Below, one piece after another: positions 34,339 through 42,999 of a DNA stretch of 64,000 nt; the stretch's first letter is position 1; each line of letters opens with the position of its first letter. The notes beneath the pieces are model-generated. The model worked only from the letters and a program-made list of their open reading frames with translations, did not search any database and was not told where the DNA came from. The translations under genes and the position numbers were made by a program. The stretch is from Thermoplasmata archaeon (lineage in GTDB: Archaea; Thermoplasmatota; Thermoplasmata; Lutacidiplasmatales; UBA184). The stretch is from positions 1 to 64,000 of the forward strand of contig DASPVQ010000002.1 of the NCBI GenBank assembly GCA_035622275.1, written 5' to 3'.

Positions 34339-35173
34339 TCCGCGGCGGCCGCCAGCGCGGGGGGCCCGGGGGCCCCGGCGACGGGATCTCGAGCCGCGCC
34401 TCCGCGCCCAGCTCGTAGACGCGGAAGGAGAGCGCGCTGCGGAAGCCGAGGCGCTCGAGGCCCAGCCGCTGCCGGGCCGAGTCGGCGGTGATCGACGCCC
34501 GTCCTCCGGGTTCCGCGACCGCCCGACTGCGGGCCACGCGCACGAGCGCGGACGCGGCGCCCCGCCCCCGTGCGTCCGGCTGCGTCGCGACCGCCTGGAG
34601 GCTCGCGGTCGCCCGGTACCGGTAGAAGAGCGCGGCGGCGACCGGGGCGCCCGCCTCGAGCGCGAGCAGCGGCCGCAGCTCCTCGTCGGGGTTCGGGTGG
34701 TGCCAGGCGACGTCGAGCGCGCTGCGGAACTCGGGGCGCTCGCGCGCTTCGGTCCAGAAGGCCGATATCCGGTCGAGCTCCGAGGGCTCGGCCTCCCGGA
34801 TCTCCCGAGCGCCACGGGAGAGGACCGCGGGGCCCTCGCCGTCGTCGACGAGGACCTCGAGCGGTTCCTCGCGGGACCGGAACCCGAAGCGGCGGAGCCC
34901 GGCGTCGAGGTGCGCCGGCACCGGTCGCGGGAGACGGAACGTCGGCCGCAGCGCTCGCTGGAAGTAGTGGTCGAGGGCCCGTTCGAAGAACGCGGTCTGG
35001 CGCTCCGGCGAGATCGCCTCGACCTGGACGTAGTTGAACCGCGGGACCGGCAGCTTCTCGTGCGTCACCAGGACGGCGCCCGGGATCTGGAGCGCGAAGC
35101 CGCCGAGGGCGAGAACGAACTGGCGCTCGGACTCGAGCGCCGCCGCGCCCGCCCGCGCTCGCTCCTCGGCCAC
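34268..35173 (-). CDS. GNAT-family N-acetyltransferase
   Basis: 301 residues. An N-terminal substrate domain (VTHEKLPVPRFNYVQVEAISPERQTAFFERALDHYFQRALRPTF region) precedes a GNAT domain with acetyl-CoA motif ATQPDARGRGAASALVRVARSRA (about 196-218) and a C-terminal LGLERLGFRSALSFRVYELG strand. The last 40 residues are Arg/Pro-rich and lie partly over the ppsA end, so the true functional end may be earlier. Substrate unknown. TATA-like CCCATAAGC about 25 nt upstream. Confidence 0.82.
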   Translation of the reverse strand: MAEERARAGAAALESERQFVLALGGFALQIPGAVLVTHEKLPVPRFNYVQVEAISPERQTAFFERALDHYFQRALRPTFRLPRPVPAHLDAGLRRFGFRSREEPLEVLVDDGEGPAVLSRGAREIREAEPSELDRISAFWTEARERPEFRSALDVAWHHPNPDEELRPLLALEAGAPVAAALFYRYRATASLQAVATQPDARGRGAASALVRVARSRAVAEPGGRASITADSARQRLGLERLGFRSALSFRVYELGAEARLEIPSPGPPGPPRWRPPRTSRRAGGSRASSAPRARRSSGSS

Positions 35174-35193
35174 GGCGCCGGGGAGCCGCCGCG

Positions 35194-35201
35194 GCTTATG
35201 G
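35194..35201 (-). promoter_or_regulatory. TATA-like element of the second acetyltransferase
   Basis: CCATAAGC on the minus strand, about 25 nt before the GTG start at 35173; divergent from the dehydrogenase/hydratase promoter. Confidence 0.45.
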
Positions 35202-35232
35202 GCGCTCCGGCGGCCCGGGGGCCTTCCATACG

Positions 35233-35240
35233 ATTAATAC
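35233..35240 (+). promoter_or_regulatory. TATA box of the fused dehydrogenase/hydratase gene
   Basis: ATTAATAC, 54-61 nt before the ATG at 35294, giving a leader of about 30 nt. The leader holds a hairpin TCCCACC/GGTGGGA with a CCTC loop (35265-35282) and a GGAG ribosome-binding site. Confidence 0.6.
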
Positions 35241-35293
35241 CGTCCGCCCATCGCCCGCGCGGTGTCCCACCCCTCGGTGGGAACGGAGCACGC

Positions 35294-37201
35294 ATGGCCG
35301 CAGGGGACGGGCAGGAACGGCCGGTCGTCGCGGTCCTCGGCGGCGGCAACATGGGCAGCGGGATCGCCCAGGCCTGCGCCCAGGCCGGCGCGTCGGTCCG
35401 GGTCCGCGACGTCGACGCGGCCGCGATCGCCCGCGGTCGGGGCCTGCTCGAGAAGATGCTCCAGGGGGCCGTCGATCGCCGGAAGATGTCGGCGCCCCGC
35501 CGCGACGAGGTCCTGGCGCGGATCTCCTTCACGACGGACCTCGACGAGGCGGTCCGGGACGCGGGGATCGTGCTGGAAGCCGTCTTCGAGGACGAGGCGG
35601 TGAAGCGCGAGCTGTTCCGCGCCCTCGCCGTTCGCGTGCGCTCGGACGCGATCGTCGCGACGAACACCTCGTCCCTGTCGGTGAGCGCGCTCGCGGAGGG
35701 CTTTCCCGAGCCGGCGCGCTTCGCCGGGTTCCACTTCTTCTATCCCGCCGCGATCAACAAGCTCGTTGAGATCGTGGCCGGGAGCGCGACCTCGCCCGCC
35801 ACGATCGACGCGCTCGAGCGCTTCGCCTACCGGCTGCGCAAGATCCCGATCGCCACGCTCGATCGCGCCGGCTTCTGCGTGAACCGCTACTTCGTGCCGT
35901 TCCTGAACGAGGCGACCCGGCTCGTCGAGGAGGACGTCGCGAGCCTCGCCACCATCGAGGAGGTGGGGCGCGAGGCGTTCGGTGCAACCCTCGGGCCGTT
36001 CGAGCTGATGAACGTCACCGGCATCCCCATCGCCTTTCACGCGCAGACCTCGCTGTGCCGCGCCTTCGGGCCTGCCTACGCACCGTCCCCGCTGCTCGAG
36101 CGCCAGTTCCGCTCCGGCCGGCCCTGGGCCTGGCGCGAGACCCCGGTCGAGCCCGAGCGCAAGGCGGCCGTTCGGGAGCGGCTCGTGGGGCTCACGATCG
36201 GGATCGCCACGGAGCTCGTCGAAGAAGGGGTGGCGAGCGCGGAGGCGACCGACCGAGGCGCGACCGTGGGGCTGCGTCGCCGCTGGGGACCGTTCGCCCA
36301 GCTCAACGCGATCGGCCTCGCCGAGGGGCTCGGCCAGGTGGAGGCCTACGCGCGCCGCTGGCCGGGGAGCTTTCCGGTCGCCGCGAGCCTGCACGATCGG
36401 GCGGCGCGGGGCGAGCGTTCCTGGCCGCTCTCCTGCGTGCGCGTCGACCGAACGGGGGCGGTCGCCTGGGTGCTGCTCGATCGGCCCGAGGTCCTCAACT
36501 CGCTCAACTCCGAGCTCCTACGGCAGCTGGAGGCCGCCTTCCGCGATCTCGAGGACGAGCCCGGACTGCGGGCGGTCGTGCTGGCCGGCTCGTCGCCCGT
36601 GTTCGCCGCCGGGGCCGACATCGACGAGATGCGCGCCAAATCCCACGCCGAGGGCGTCGACTTCGGGTTCCGCGGCCAGCGGGTCGCCGAGCGCATCGAG
36701 CGCTTTCCCGCGCCGGTGATCGCGCTCGTCGAGGGCTACGCCCTCGGCGGCGGGCTCGAGCTCGCGCTCGCCGCCGACTTCATCGTCGCGGCGCAGGGCG
36801 CCGTGCTGGGCCTTCCCGAGGTCACGCTCGGGATCCACCCCGGGATGGGCGGCGCCACGCGCCTGACGCGGCTCATCGGCCGCGCCCGGACCAAGATGCT
36901 CGTCTTCACCGGGGCCCGGATCAGCGCCGAAGAGGCCTACCAGCTCGGCTTCGTCGCCCGGCTGGTGCCGGCCGAGTCGGCCCGCGACGAGGTCGCGGCG
37001 ATCGCCGCGACGATCGCCGCGAACGCGCCGCTCGCGGTGCGCTGGGTCAAGCAGGTGATCGATCGGGGGGCGGACGCGTCGACCGCGAGCGCCCTCCACC
37101 TGGAGGCCGAGTCGGCCGGCCACACCTTCGCCACGGCGGACCGGATCGAGGGGATGACCGCCTTCACCGAGAAGCGTCCCGCACGCTTCGAGGGCAAGTG
37201 A
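35294..37201 (+). CDS. Fused 3-hydroxyacyl-CoA dehydrogenase / enoyl-CoA hydratase
   Basis: Bifunctional beta-oxidation-type enzyme of 635 residues that hydrates enoyl-CoA and oxidises the 3-hydroxyacyl-CoA, or runs in the reverse direction. The N-terminal NAD domain has VAVLGGGNMGSGIAQACAQAG, the catalytic histidine in GFHFFYPA and NRYFVPFLNEA. The C-terminal crotonase part (from about residue 380) has DRPEVLNSLNSELL, SPVFAAGADIDEM, EGYALGGGLELALAADF and LPEVTLGIHPGMGG with both catalytic glutamates. The dehydrogenase-first order is the archaeal arrangement. The ATG at 35294 was chosen by the leader and the GGG motif position. Confidence 0.93.
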   Translation: MAAGDGQERPVVAVLGGGNMGSGIAQACAQAGASVRVRDVDAAAIARGRGLLEKMLQGAVDRRKMSAPRRDEVLARISFTTDLDEAVRDAGIVLEAVFEDEAVKRELFRALAVRVRSDAIVATNTSSLSVSALAEGFPEPARFAGFHFFYPAAINKLVEIVAGSATSPATIDALERFAYRLRKIPIATLDRAGFCVNRYFVPFLNEATRLVEEDVASLATIEEVGREAFGATLGPFELMNVTGIPIAFHAQTSLCRAFGPAYAPSPLLERQFRSGRPWAWRETPVEPERKAAVRERLVGLTIGIATELVEEGVASAEATDRGATVGLRRRWGPFAQLNAIGLAEGLGQVEAYARRWPGSFPVAASLHDRAARGERSWPLSCVRVDRTGAVAWVLLDRPEVLNSLNSELLRQLEAAFRDLEDEPGLRAVVLAGSSPVFAAGADIDEMRAKSHAEGVDFGFRGQRVAERIERFPAPVIALVEGYALGGGLELALAADFIVAAQGAVLGLPEVTLGIHPGMGGATRLTRLIGRARTKMLVFTGARISAEEAYQLGFVARLVPAESARDEVAAIAATIAANAPLAVRWVKQVIDRGADASTASALHLEAESAGHTFATADRIEGMTAFTEKRPARFEGK

Positions 37202-37217
37202 GGGGCGACGCGCCGGC

Positions 37218-37613
37218 CTAGGCTCCGGACTCGACGAGCGCCCGATACGCCGCGGCGTCCAGGAGCGTTCCGGGCGGCACCGGTCCCGCGAGCTCGATCC
37301 GCACGAGCCATCCGCGGCCGTACGGGTCCTGGTTCACGAGCTCCGGGTGGGTCTTGAGCTCGGCGTTCGCCTCGCGGACGGTGCCCGGTCCCGGGGCGTA
37401 GACGTCGGCCACGGTCTTGACCGACTCCAGGACGAGCACGCTCGCGCCGGCGCTGACGCTCTTGCCGGCGGCCGGCAGGTCCACGAAGACGATGTCGGTC
37501 AGCAGCGCCTGGGCGTGGTCGGTGATCCCGACGGTCGCCCGCGGGCCGTCGAGCTGCACCCACTCGTGCGTCTTGGTGTACTGGCGGTCGTCCGGCACGC
37601 GCTCGGCGCTCAT
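37218..37613 (-). CDS. gcvH: Glycine cleavage system H protein
   Basis: Lipoyl carrier of the glycine cleavage system, 131 residues. The lipoylated lysine is Lys 66 in VLESVKTVADVYAP. The core reads THEWVQLDGPRATVGITDHAQALLTDIVFVDLP. The start overlaps the S-adenosylhomocysteinase stop as ATGA, so the two are translated together. No gcvP or gcvT genes are in the window. It could also act as a lipoyl carrier in lipoate assembly. Confidence 0.95.
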   Translation of the reverse strand: MSAERVPDDRQYTKTHEWVQLDGPRATVGITDHAQALLTDIVFVDLPAAGKSVSAGASVLVLESVKTVADVYAPGPGTVREANAELKTHPELVNQDPYGRGWLVRIELAGPVPPGTLLDAAAYRALVESGA

Positions 37614-38848
37614 GTGCCGGACTCCCAGGCGGCCGCGTACTTCACCTGTTCCTGCGTCGGCGCATCGATCGCGATCCCCGCGGCCGGCAGGGCGGCGGCG
37701 GCCACCGCCCGGTCGATCGACGGTGGCACCGGGTGCACGCGCGGCTCCATCTCGCGCCCGTGGCGCGCGAGGTGCTCCGCGCTGAGCGCCTGGAGCGCGA
37801 ACGAGAGGTCCATCACCTCGACCGGGTGGCCCTGGCCGGCGGCGAGGTTGACGAGGCGGCCGTCGCCGAGCAGATAGGCGCGGCGGCCGTCGGCGAAGCG
37901 GAACTCCTCGACGTTCGGGCGAACGGCGCGGCGCTCTACCGAAAGCCCCGACAGCTCGCCGCGGGCGATCTCGACGTCGAAGTGCCCGGCGTTGGCGAGC
38001 AGGCAGCCGTCCTTGAGGACCTTGAAGTGCTCCCCGCGGACGACCCCGGTCTGGCCCGTCACGGTGACGATCAGGTCGGCCTCCCGGGCCGCGTCGAGCA
38101 TCGGCATCACCCGGAAGCCGTCGAAGCGCGCCTCGAGCGCGCGGACGGGATCGACCTCGGTCACGATCACGTCCGAGCCCAGACCTTTCAGCCGCGCGGC
38201 GACCCCGCGGCCGCACCAGCCGTAGCCGGCGACGACGGCCGTGCGCCCCGCGAGCAACAGGTTGGTCGCCGCGAGCACCCCGTCGATCGTCGACTGGCCG
38301 GTGCCGTAGCGGTTGTCGAACAGGTGCTTCATGTCGGCGTCGTTGACGTCGATCGCCGGGAACAACAGCCCCCGCGAGCGCTCGAGCGCGCGCAGGCGCG
38401 TGATGCCGGTCGTGGTCTCCTCGGTCGAGCCGCGCAGCCGGCCCCGCGCGCGCCGCTCCTCGTGGACGAGCGCCACCAGGTCCGCGCCGTCGTCGATGAT
38501 CACGTCCGGGTCGGCGTCGAGCATCGCCCGGATCCCCGCCCGGTACTCGGCGAGCGACTCGCCCTTGCGGGCGTGGGTGTCGACCCCCTCGGCCGCGAGG
38601 ACCGCGACCGCGTCGTCGTCGGTGGACAGCGGGTTGCCGGCGGCGAGGTGGACGCTCGCGCCCCCCGCCCGGAGCGCGAGCGCGAGGACGGCGGTCTTCG
38701 CCTCCGTATGCAGCACCAGCGACAGCGTGAGCTCCGCGAAGGGACGCTCCCGCTCGAAGCGGCGCCGGATCCCCTCGAGGACCGGCATGTGCGCGCGCGC
38801 CCAGTCGACCTTGAGGCGTCCGGCCTCCACGCTGCCGGCGGCGGTCAC
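37610..38848 (-). CDS. ahcY: S-adenosylhomocysteinase
   Basis: Splits S-adenosylhomocysteine to adenosine and homocysteine with bound NAD. The 412 residues show the substrate segment LSLVLHTEAKTAVLALAL, DDGADLV, EETTTGITRL, the DMKHLFDNRYGTGQSTIDG hinge with catalytic Lys and Asp, and the Rossmann motif VAGYGWCGRGVA. C-terminal NLAAGQGHPVEVMDLSFALQAL follows. The homocysteine it makes can enter the CBS pathway encoded at 44442-46977. GTG start, TATA CCTTAAGG about 27 nt upstream. Confidence 0.96.
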   Translation of the reverse strand: MTAAGSVEAGRLKVDWARAHMPVLEGIRRRFERERPFAELTLSLVLHTEAKTAVLALALRAGGASVHLAAGNPLSTDDDAVAVLAAEGVDTHARKGESLAEYRAGIRAMLDADPDVIIDDGADLVALVHEERRARGRLRGSTEETTTGITRLRALERSRGLLFPAIDVNDADMKHLFDNRYGTGQSTIDGVLAATNLLLAGRTAVVAGYGWCGRGVAARLKGLGSDVIVTEVDPVRALEARFDGFRVMPMLDAAREADLIVTVTGQTGVVRGEHFKVLKDGCLLANAGHFDVEIARGELSGLSVERRAVRPNVEEFRFADGRRAYLLGDGRLVNLAAGQGHPVEVMDLSFALQALSAEHLARHGREMEPRVHPVPPSIDRAVAAAALPAAGIAIDAPTQEQVKYAAAWESGT

Positions 38849-38870
38849 GGGCGCTCGGAAGCCCGAGCGT

Positions 38871-38878
38871 CCTTAAGG
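38871..38878 (-). promoter_or_regulatory. ahcY: TATA-like element of ahcY-gcvH
   Basis: CCTTAAGG, about 27 nt before the GTG at 38848; fits a leaderless transcript. Confidence 0.55.
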
Positions 38879-38928
38879 TTTGGTCGGCGGCGGGGGTGTT
38901 CCGGTCCGCGACGCGGGGTCGGGGGTCG

Positions 38929-41877
38929 TTACTGGGTCACCGCTCCGCAGAACGGGCAGACGAGGTACTCCGGAGGGATCTCCTTGCCGCAGTTCGGGCA
39001 CGGGCGGAGCGCCCCGCCGCCGCCGCTGGCCGCGGCGGCACCGCCCGCGGCCGGGGGAGCGGCCGCGGCCGCGCTGGTCGCGGTCGGCGCCGCGCTCGCC
39101 GAGGTCGTGCCGCGGCCCGCGCTCGGCGGCGGGCTGGCGCTCCCGCGGGGCGGTGGGGTGTCCGGGGCGATCGACTGGCTCGCGGCCGGTGGCTGGCTCA
39201 TGCCGGCCCGGGGCGTACCCTGGGACTGCTGGGCCTTCCACTGGCTGAACGGCACGTAGCTCGGCTGGCGCTTCCACCAGTCCCAGAACGCGCTCTCGGT
39301 GTAGTTGTCGCCGAGCTCCTTCTTCGCCTCGCCGCGGAAGCGCTCGGTGAAGTCGGCGTAGGCCTGGCGCTCGGGGTCGGCCTCGCCCTCGCCGGGCTTG
39401 CCCAGCAGCTGGGCGCCGCACTCGGGGCAGAACTGGGAGCTCGCGGGGATCGTCGAGGAGCAGCGGCTGCAGCGGACGAGATCGTTCTCGAACTCGGCCC
39501 CGCACTTCGGGCAGACCGTCGCGTCCTCGGGGATCAGCTCCCCGCACTCGCCGCACTCGACGAGCTTGCCCGCCGCCTGGCGGCGGAAGATGAGGAGGGC
39601 GGCGACGATCCCGACGACGATCGCGGCGGCGATCGCGAGCCAGATCCACAGCGGCAGGCCGAGGATCTTCTCGTAGAGGAAGCCGGTCGGGGCGACGCTC
39701 CCCGGCACCGAGAGCGGCGACGGGAAGTCGTAGGTGGCGCTCGCGGTCTTGTAGACCGCGGTCGCGACGAAGTTGTAGGTCGTGCCCGGCGTCAGCAGAC
39801 CGCTCAGCGAGTTCCAGAACAGGTCGAACGTGCCGTTCGCGACGAGGCCGCTCGCCACGGTGAGGGTCGAGCCGCCGCCGACCGGGGTCGCGGTGACCGT
39901 CAGGGTCGCGTCGCCCGGGCCGTTGATGAAGATCACGCCCGAGGAAGCGTACTGCTCCTGCAGGTCGAGGGGGCTCGTGGGCACGACGAACGAGACGAAC
40001 GACACGGCCGGCGGTGGCAGGATCACGATGACGTTGAGCCGGTCGGCCTTGCCGTAGCCGGGGGTGCCCGCCGCCACGCCCGTGGGATACGGGCTGACGG
40101 CGAAGGAGTGCCACTGGGCCGTCTTCGTGCCGGCCGGGATGACGCCGATGTTGTATCCGCCGAGGAACTGGCCGCTCGGCAACGTCACGTAGCCGAGCTC
40201 CGAGGACGCGAGCAGGACCGAGGCCTGGCCGGTCCGGTTGGAGACGCCGTAGCCCGAGATGCCGTGCCAGCGGTCCCAGAAGTTGACGTAGCCCCAGATC
40301 GCCGGGTTCGCGGTCTTGAGGTCGTTGAGCGCGTTCGCGGTCGCGTTCGCGAGCTGGTTGTCGTTGTAGGCGTAGAACGAGATCGCCCGAACGCCGTCGA
40401 GCGGCTGGTTCTCGGCGGACATGTTGAAATCGGCCCACCGGTAGAGGTAGATCGTGCTCAGCGCGTCGGGCAGGAAGGCGCTCGTGGAGAAGACCCCCGG
40501 GATCGGCGACGGGGTGGTGACGTTGGCGAGGTAGCCGGTCGCCCCGTTCTCGAAGAGGAACTTGTTGGAGAGCCACGGATACGGGCTCAGCTGGCTGAAG
40601 GGGCTCGCCGGTAGCGACTGGTAGGTCAGACCGAGCGCGGTGTCGACCGCCGAGACGGTCGTGCCCGCGCCGCCGGCGACCATGTCGTACTGGGCGGTCG
40701 GATAGAAGTCGAGCGAGACGAGATTGATCGCCGCCGCGGGCCCGTTGAGCAGGGTCACCTGCAGCGACAGCTCGCTCGGCAGCCCGAAGTCGCCGGTGTT
40801 GTTGAGGAACGCGAGGAGACCGCCCGCGTTGATCGCGTCGGTGAGGGCCGTCGGGATCGCGATCGTCGCGACGCCGAAGATCGTATCGTTCTGGAGGGTC
40901 AGGGTGCCGAGGGTGTAGGAGATGCTCTCGTAGGTCACCGCGACCGTCGCGTTCGTCCAGCCCGTTCCGTTGTCGAAGTAGTAGAAGTACGCGACCCCGC
41001 CGTCGAGGCCCGTCGCGTAGTACAGGTAGTCCAGCGTCAGGTTCGCCGAGTCGGTGGGCGTCGCGAGCTCGCCGACGCTGTAGGTCGGGGTGTCGACCGG
41101 CACGTCGGCCGCGGTGAGCGGGGCCGGGCCGGGGATGCCGTTGAGCAGCGTGTTGTCGGAGTAGGTCGCGTTGACGGTGCAGTTGAACAGGTTGAGGGCC
41201 GCGCCGCCGAGGACGCTGATCGACGGGGCGAACTCGGTGTCGCCCTGGATGATCGCCGGCTCGTTGACGAACGGGACGAGCGGGTTCGCGGTCACGACGG
41301 TGCTGTTGAGCGTGAGGTCGGCGGTGGCGCCGAAGTCCTGGATCCAGCCGGGGAAGCGCATCGAGGAGTTCAGGGCCGAGAAGGTGCCGGTGACGTTGAT
41401 CAGCAGCTTGGCGTAGGCGTTGAGGACGCCGAGGTCGGTGGTGATCGTGGAGTTCTTCATGACCACGGAACCGGCGTCGGCGAACGAGTAGATGTGGGCG
41501 AGGCGCTGGATCGGCGTGCCCGAGTCGCCGACGAACTCGACGAACACGAGGGTGACGTTGGTGATGAACAGCGTGCCGCCGGCCTCCACCGTGATGTTGC
41601 CGCCCTGGTAGTAGAACGGGCTGCCGTAGGTCGGCAGTATCGTGTAGTTCTCGCCCGGGCCGACGACGAGGTCACCGTGGGTGACGGCCGGCTGCGCGGC
41701 GGGGGCCGTCGGGGCGACGGCGCCGACCGCGGCCGAGGCGACGTGGGGGACCGCGAAGAGGCTGCTCCCGAGCAGGACCGCGAGGACGGCAACGACCGCG
41801 AGTCGGGATCGGATCGATCGGACGGAGTCGCGCGCCGGACCCCCGGGTACCGGGAGCCTGACCAAATGACGGCTCAC
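38929..41877 (-). CDS. Giant surface protein with one membrane anchor and three cytosolic zinc ribbons
   Basis: 982 residues, unknown function. A signal sequence (about 25-48, LAVVAVLAVLLGSSLFAVPHVAS) leads to about 690 external residues rich in Asn-X-Ser/Thr sites. Its first part looks like a right-handed beta-helix (repeated NVTLVF, NSTITTDLG, NSSMRF, NSTVVTAN turns). A C-terminal helix (about 738-762) is followed by two adjacent zinc ribbons (CGECGELIPEDATVCPKCG; CSRCSSTIPASSQFCPECG). Then come a helical FTERFRGEAKKELG / WDWWKRQPSY module, an Ala/Pro linker and a third ribbon (CPNCGKEIPPEYLVCPFCG). The GTG start is set by the TATA box 28 nt upstream. Confidence 0.85.
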   Translation of the reverse strand: MSRHLVRLPVPGGPARDSVRSIRSRLAVVAVLAVLLGSSLFAVPHVASAAVGAVAPTAPAAQPAVTHGDLVVGPGENYTILPTYGSPFYYQGGNITVEAGGTLFITNVTLVFVEFVGDSGTPIQRLAHIYSFADAGSVVMKNSTITTDLGVLNAYAKLLINVTGTFSALNSSMRFPGWIQDFGATADLTLNSTVVTANPLVPFVNEPAIIQGDTEFAPSISVLGGAALNLFNCTVNATYSDNTLLNGIPGPAPLTAADVPVDTPTYSVGELATPTDSANLTLDYLYYATGLDGGVAYFYYFDNGTGWTNATVAVTYESISYTLGTLTLQNDTIFGVATIAIPTALTDAINAGGLLAFLNNTGDFGLPSELSLQVTLLNGPAAAINLVSLDFYPTAQYDMVAGGAGTTVSAVDTALGLTYQSLPASPFSQLSPYPWLSNKFLFENGATGYLANVTTPSPIPGVFSTSAFLPDALSTIYLYRWADFNMSAENQPLDGVRAISFYAYNDNQLANATANALNDLKTANPAIWGYVNFWDRWHGISGYGVSNRTGQASVLLASSELGYVTLPSGQFLGGYNIGVIPAGTKTAQWHSFAVSPYPTGVAAGTPGYGKADRLNVIVILPPPAVSFVSFVVPTSPLDLQEQYASSGVIFINGPGDATLTVTATPVGGGSTLTVASGLVANGTFDLFWNSLSGLLTPGTTYNFVATAVYKTASATYDFPSPLSVPGSVAPTGFLYEKILGLPLWIWLAIAAAIVVGIVAALLIFRRQAAGKLVECGECGELIPEDATVCPKCGAEFENDLVRCSRCSSTIPASSQFCPECGAQLLGKPGEGEADPERQAYADFTERFRGEAKKELGDNYTESAFWDWWKRQPSYVPFSQWKAQQSQGTPRAGMSQPPAASQSIAPDTPPPRGSASPPPSAGRGTTSASAAPTATSAAAAAPPAAGGAAAASGGGGALRPCPNCGKEIPPEYLVCPFCGAVTQ

Positions 41878-41900
41878 GTCCGAAGAAAGGCCGTATCCAT

Positions 41901-41910
41901 CTATTTGAAT
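41901..41910 (-). promoter_or_regulatory. TATA box of the giant surface protein
   Basis: ATTCAAATAG on the minus strand, about 28 nt before the GTG at 41877. It overlaps the last codons of the upstream MDR gene. Confidence 0.6.
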
Positions 41911-42992
41911 ACTCCGCCACTCGCCTCCGAGAGACGGGAGGTTTTCGCCCCGCCGGGCTCGGTCTGTACGACGATCTTGCCGAACAGCTCCGGAGCGTCG
42001 AACCGGGCGAAGGCGCGGGCCGCCTCCTCCAGCGGATGGACCGAATCGATCACGGGCTGCAGGCGCCCCGAGGCGAGGTGCACGAGCATCTCGTCGAACT
42101 CCCGGGCGCTCGCCATCGTGCTGCCCCGGATCGAGCCCTGGCGCCAGAACAGCGTGCGCACGTCGATCTCCGCGATCGCGCCCGCCGTGGCGCCGATCAC
42201 GACCACCCGTCCGGCGCGGGCGAGGGCGCGGACCGAGCGCGGGAGGGTCGGCGCGCCGACCGAATCGAAGATCACGTCGGCGCCGTTCTTCTCGCTCCAT
42301 TGCCAGAGCACGCGGTCGAGCGGGTGGTCCGCGTCGTCGAACTGGAGCGCGTCGTCCGCGCCGACCGCGCGCGCCCGCTCCGCCTTCTCGAGCGAGCGGG
42401 CGGCGACCGCGACCCGTGCGCCGAGCAGCTTGGCGACCTGGACGACCGCCAGCGCGACCCCGCCGCCGGCGCCGATGACGGCGACACGGTCGCCCGGCCG
42501 GACCTCGCCGATCGTCTTCATGGCCCGCCAGGCGGTCTGGAAGGCGAGCGGCGCCGCCGCGCCCGCCTCGAAGGAGAGCGCGTCGGGGAGCTGGTGGACG
42601 TTGCGCGCCGGAACGACCACGAACTCGGTCGCGGTCCCTTGGGTGTGCTCGCCGACGATCCGGTAGTTGCGGCAGAGCGCCTCCTCGCCCCGCTGGCACG
42701 CCTCGCAGGTGCCGTCCCACAGACCCGGGTTGAGCAGGACCCTCTCGCCGGGGCGCAGCCCCGCGACCCCGTCCCCGAGGACGTCCACCACGCCCGAACC
42801 GTCCGAGCCGAGGACGTGCGGCCGCGGGATCGGTACCCCCGGGATGCCCGCGAGCGTGAACCGGTCGAGCCGGTTGAACGCGGCCGCCCGCACTCGGACG
42901 CGGACCTCGCCCGGGCCGGGCGACGGGTCCGGGATTTCCACGAATCCAAGCCGCTCGGGTCCGCCGTGCTCGAGGAAGCCGAAGCCCCGCAT
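41901..42992 (-). CDS. MDR-family oxidoreductase (quinone reductase/alcohol dehydrogenase-like)
   Basis: 363 residues of the zinc-type MDR superfamily, NAD(P)-dependent. The GroES-like N-domain has AAAFNRLDRFTLAGI in place of the usual catalytic-zinc cysteine, so catalytic zinc is absent, as in quinone reductases. The structural-zinc lobe is partly kept (GTCEACQRGEEALCRN). The Rossmann motif is VAVIGAGGGVALAVVQVA. It begins 7 bp after the cysS stop. It may be co-transcribed with the CBS-CGL-cysS operon or use a weak TTTGAGG box at 43011-43020. Substrate unknown. Confidence 0.88.
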   Translation of the reverse strand: MRGFGFLEHGGPERLGFVEIPDPSPGPGEVRVRVRAAAFNRLDRFTLAGIPGVPIPRPHVLGSDGSGVVDVLGDGVAGLRPGERVLLNPGLWDGTCEACQRGEEALCRNYRIVGEHTQGTATEFVVVPARNVHQLPDALSFEAGAAAPLAFQTAWRAMKTIGEVRPGDRVAVIGAGGGVALAVVQVAKLLGARVAVAARSLEKAERARAVGADDALQFDDADHPLDRVLWQWSEKNGADVIFDSVGAPTLPRSVRALARAGRVVVIGATAGAIAEIDVRTLFWRQGSIRGSTMASAREFDEMLVHLASGRLQPVIDSVHPLEEAARAFARFDAPELFGKIVVQTEPGGAKTSRLSEASGGVFK

Positions 42993-42999
42993 CGGCCGA

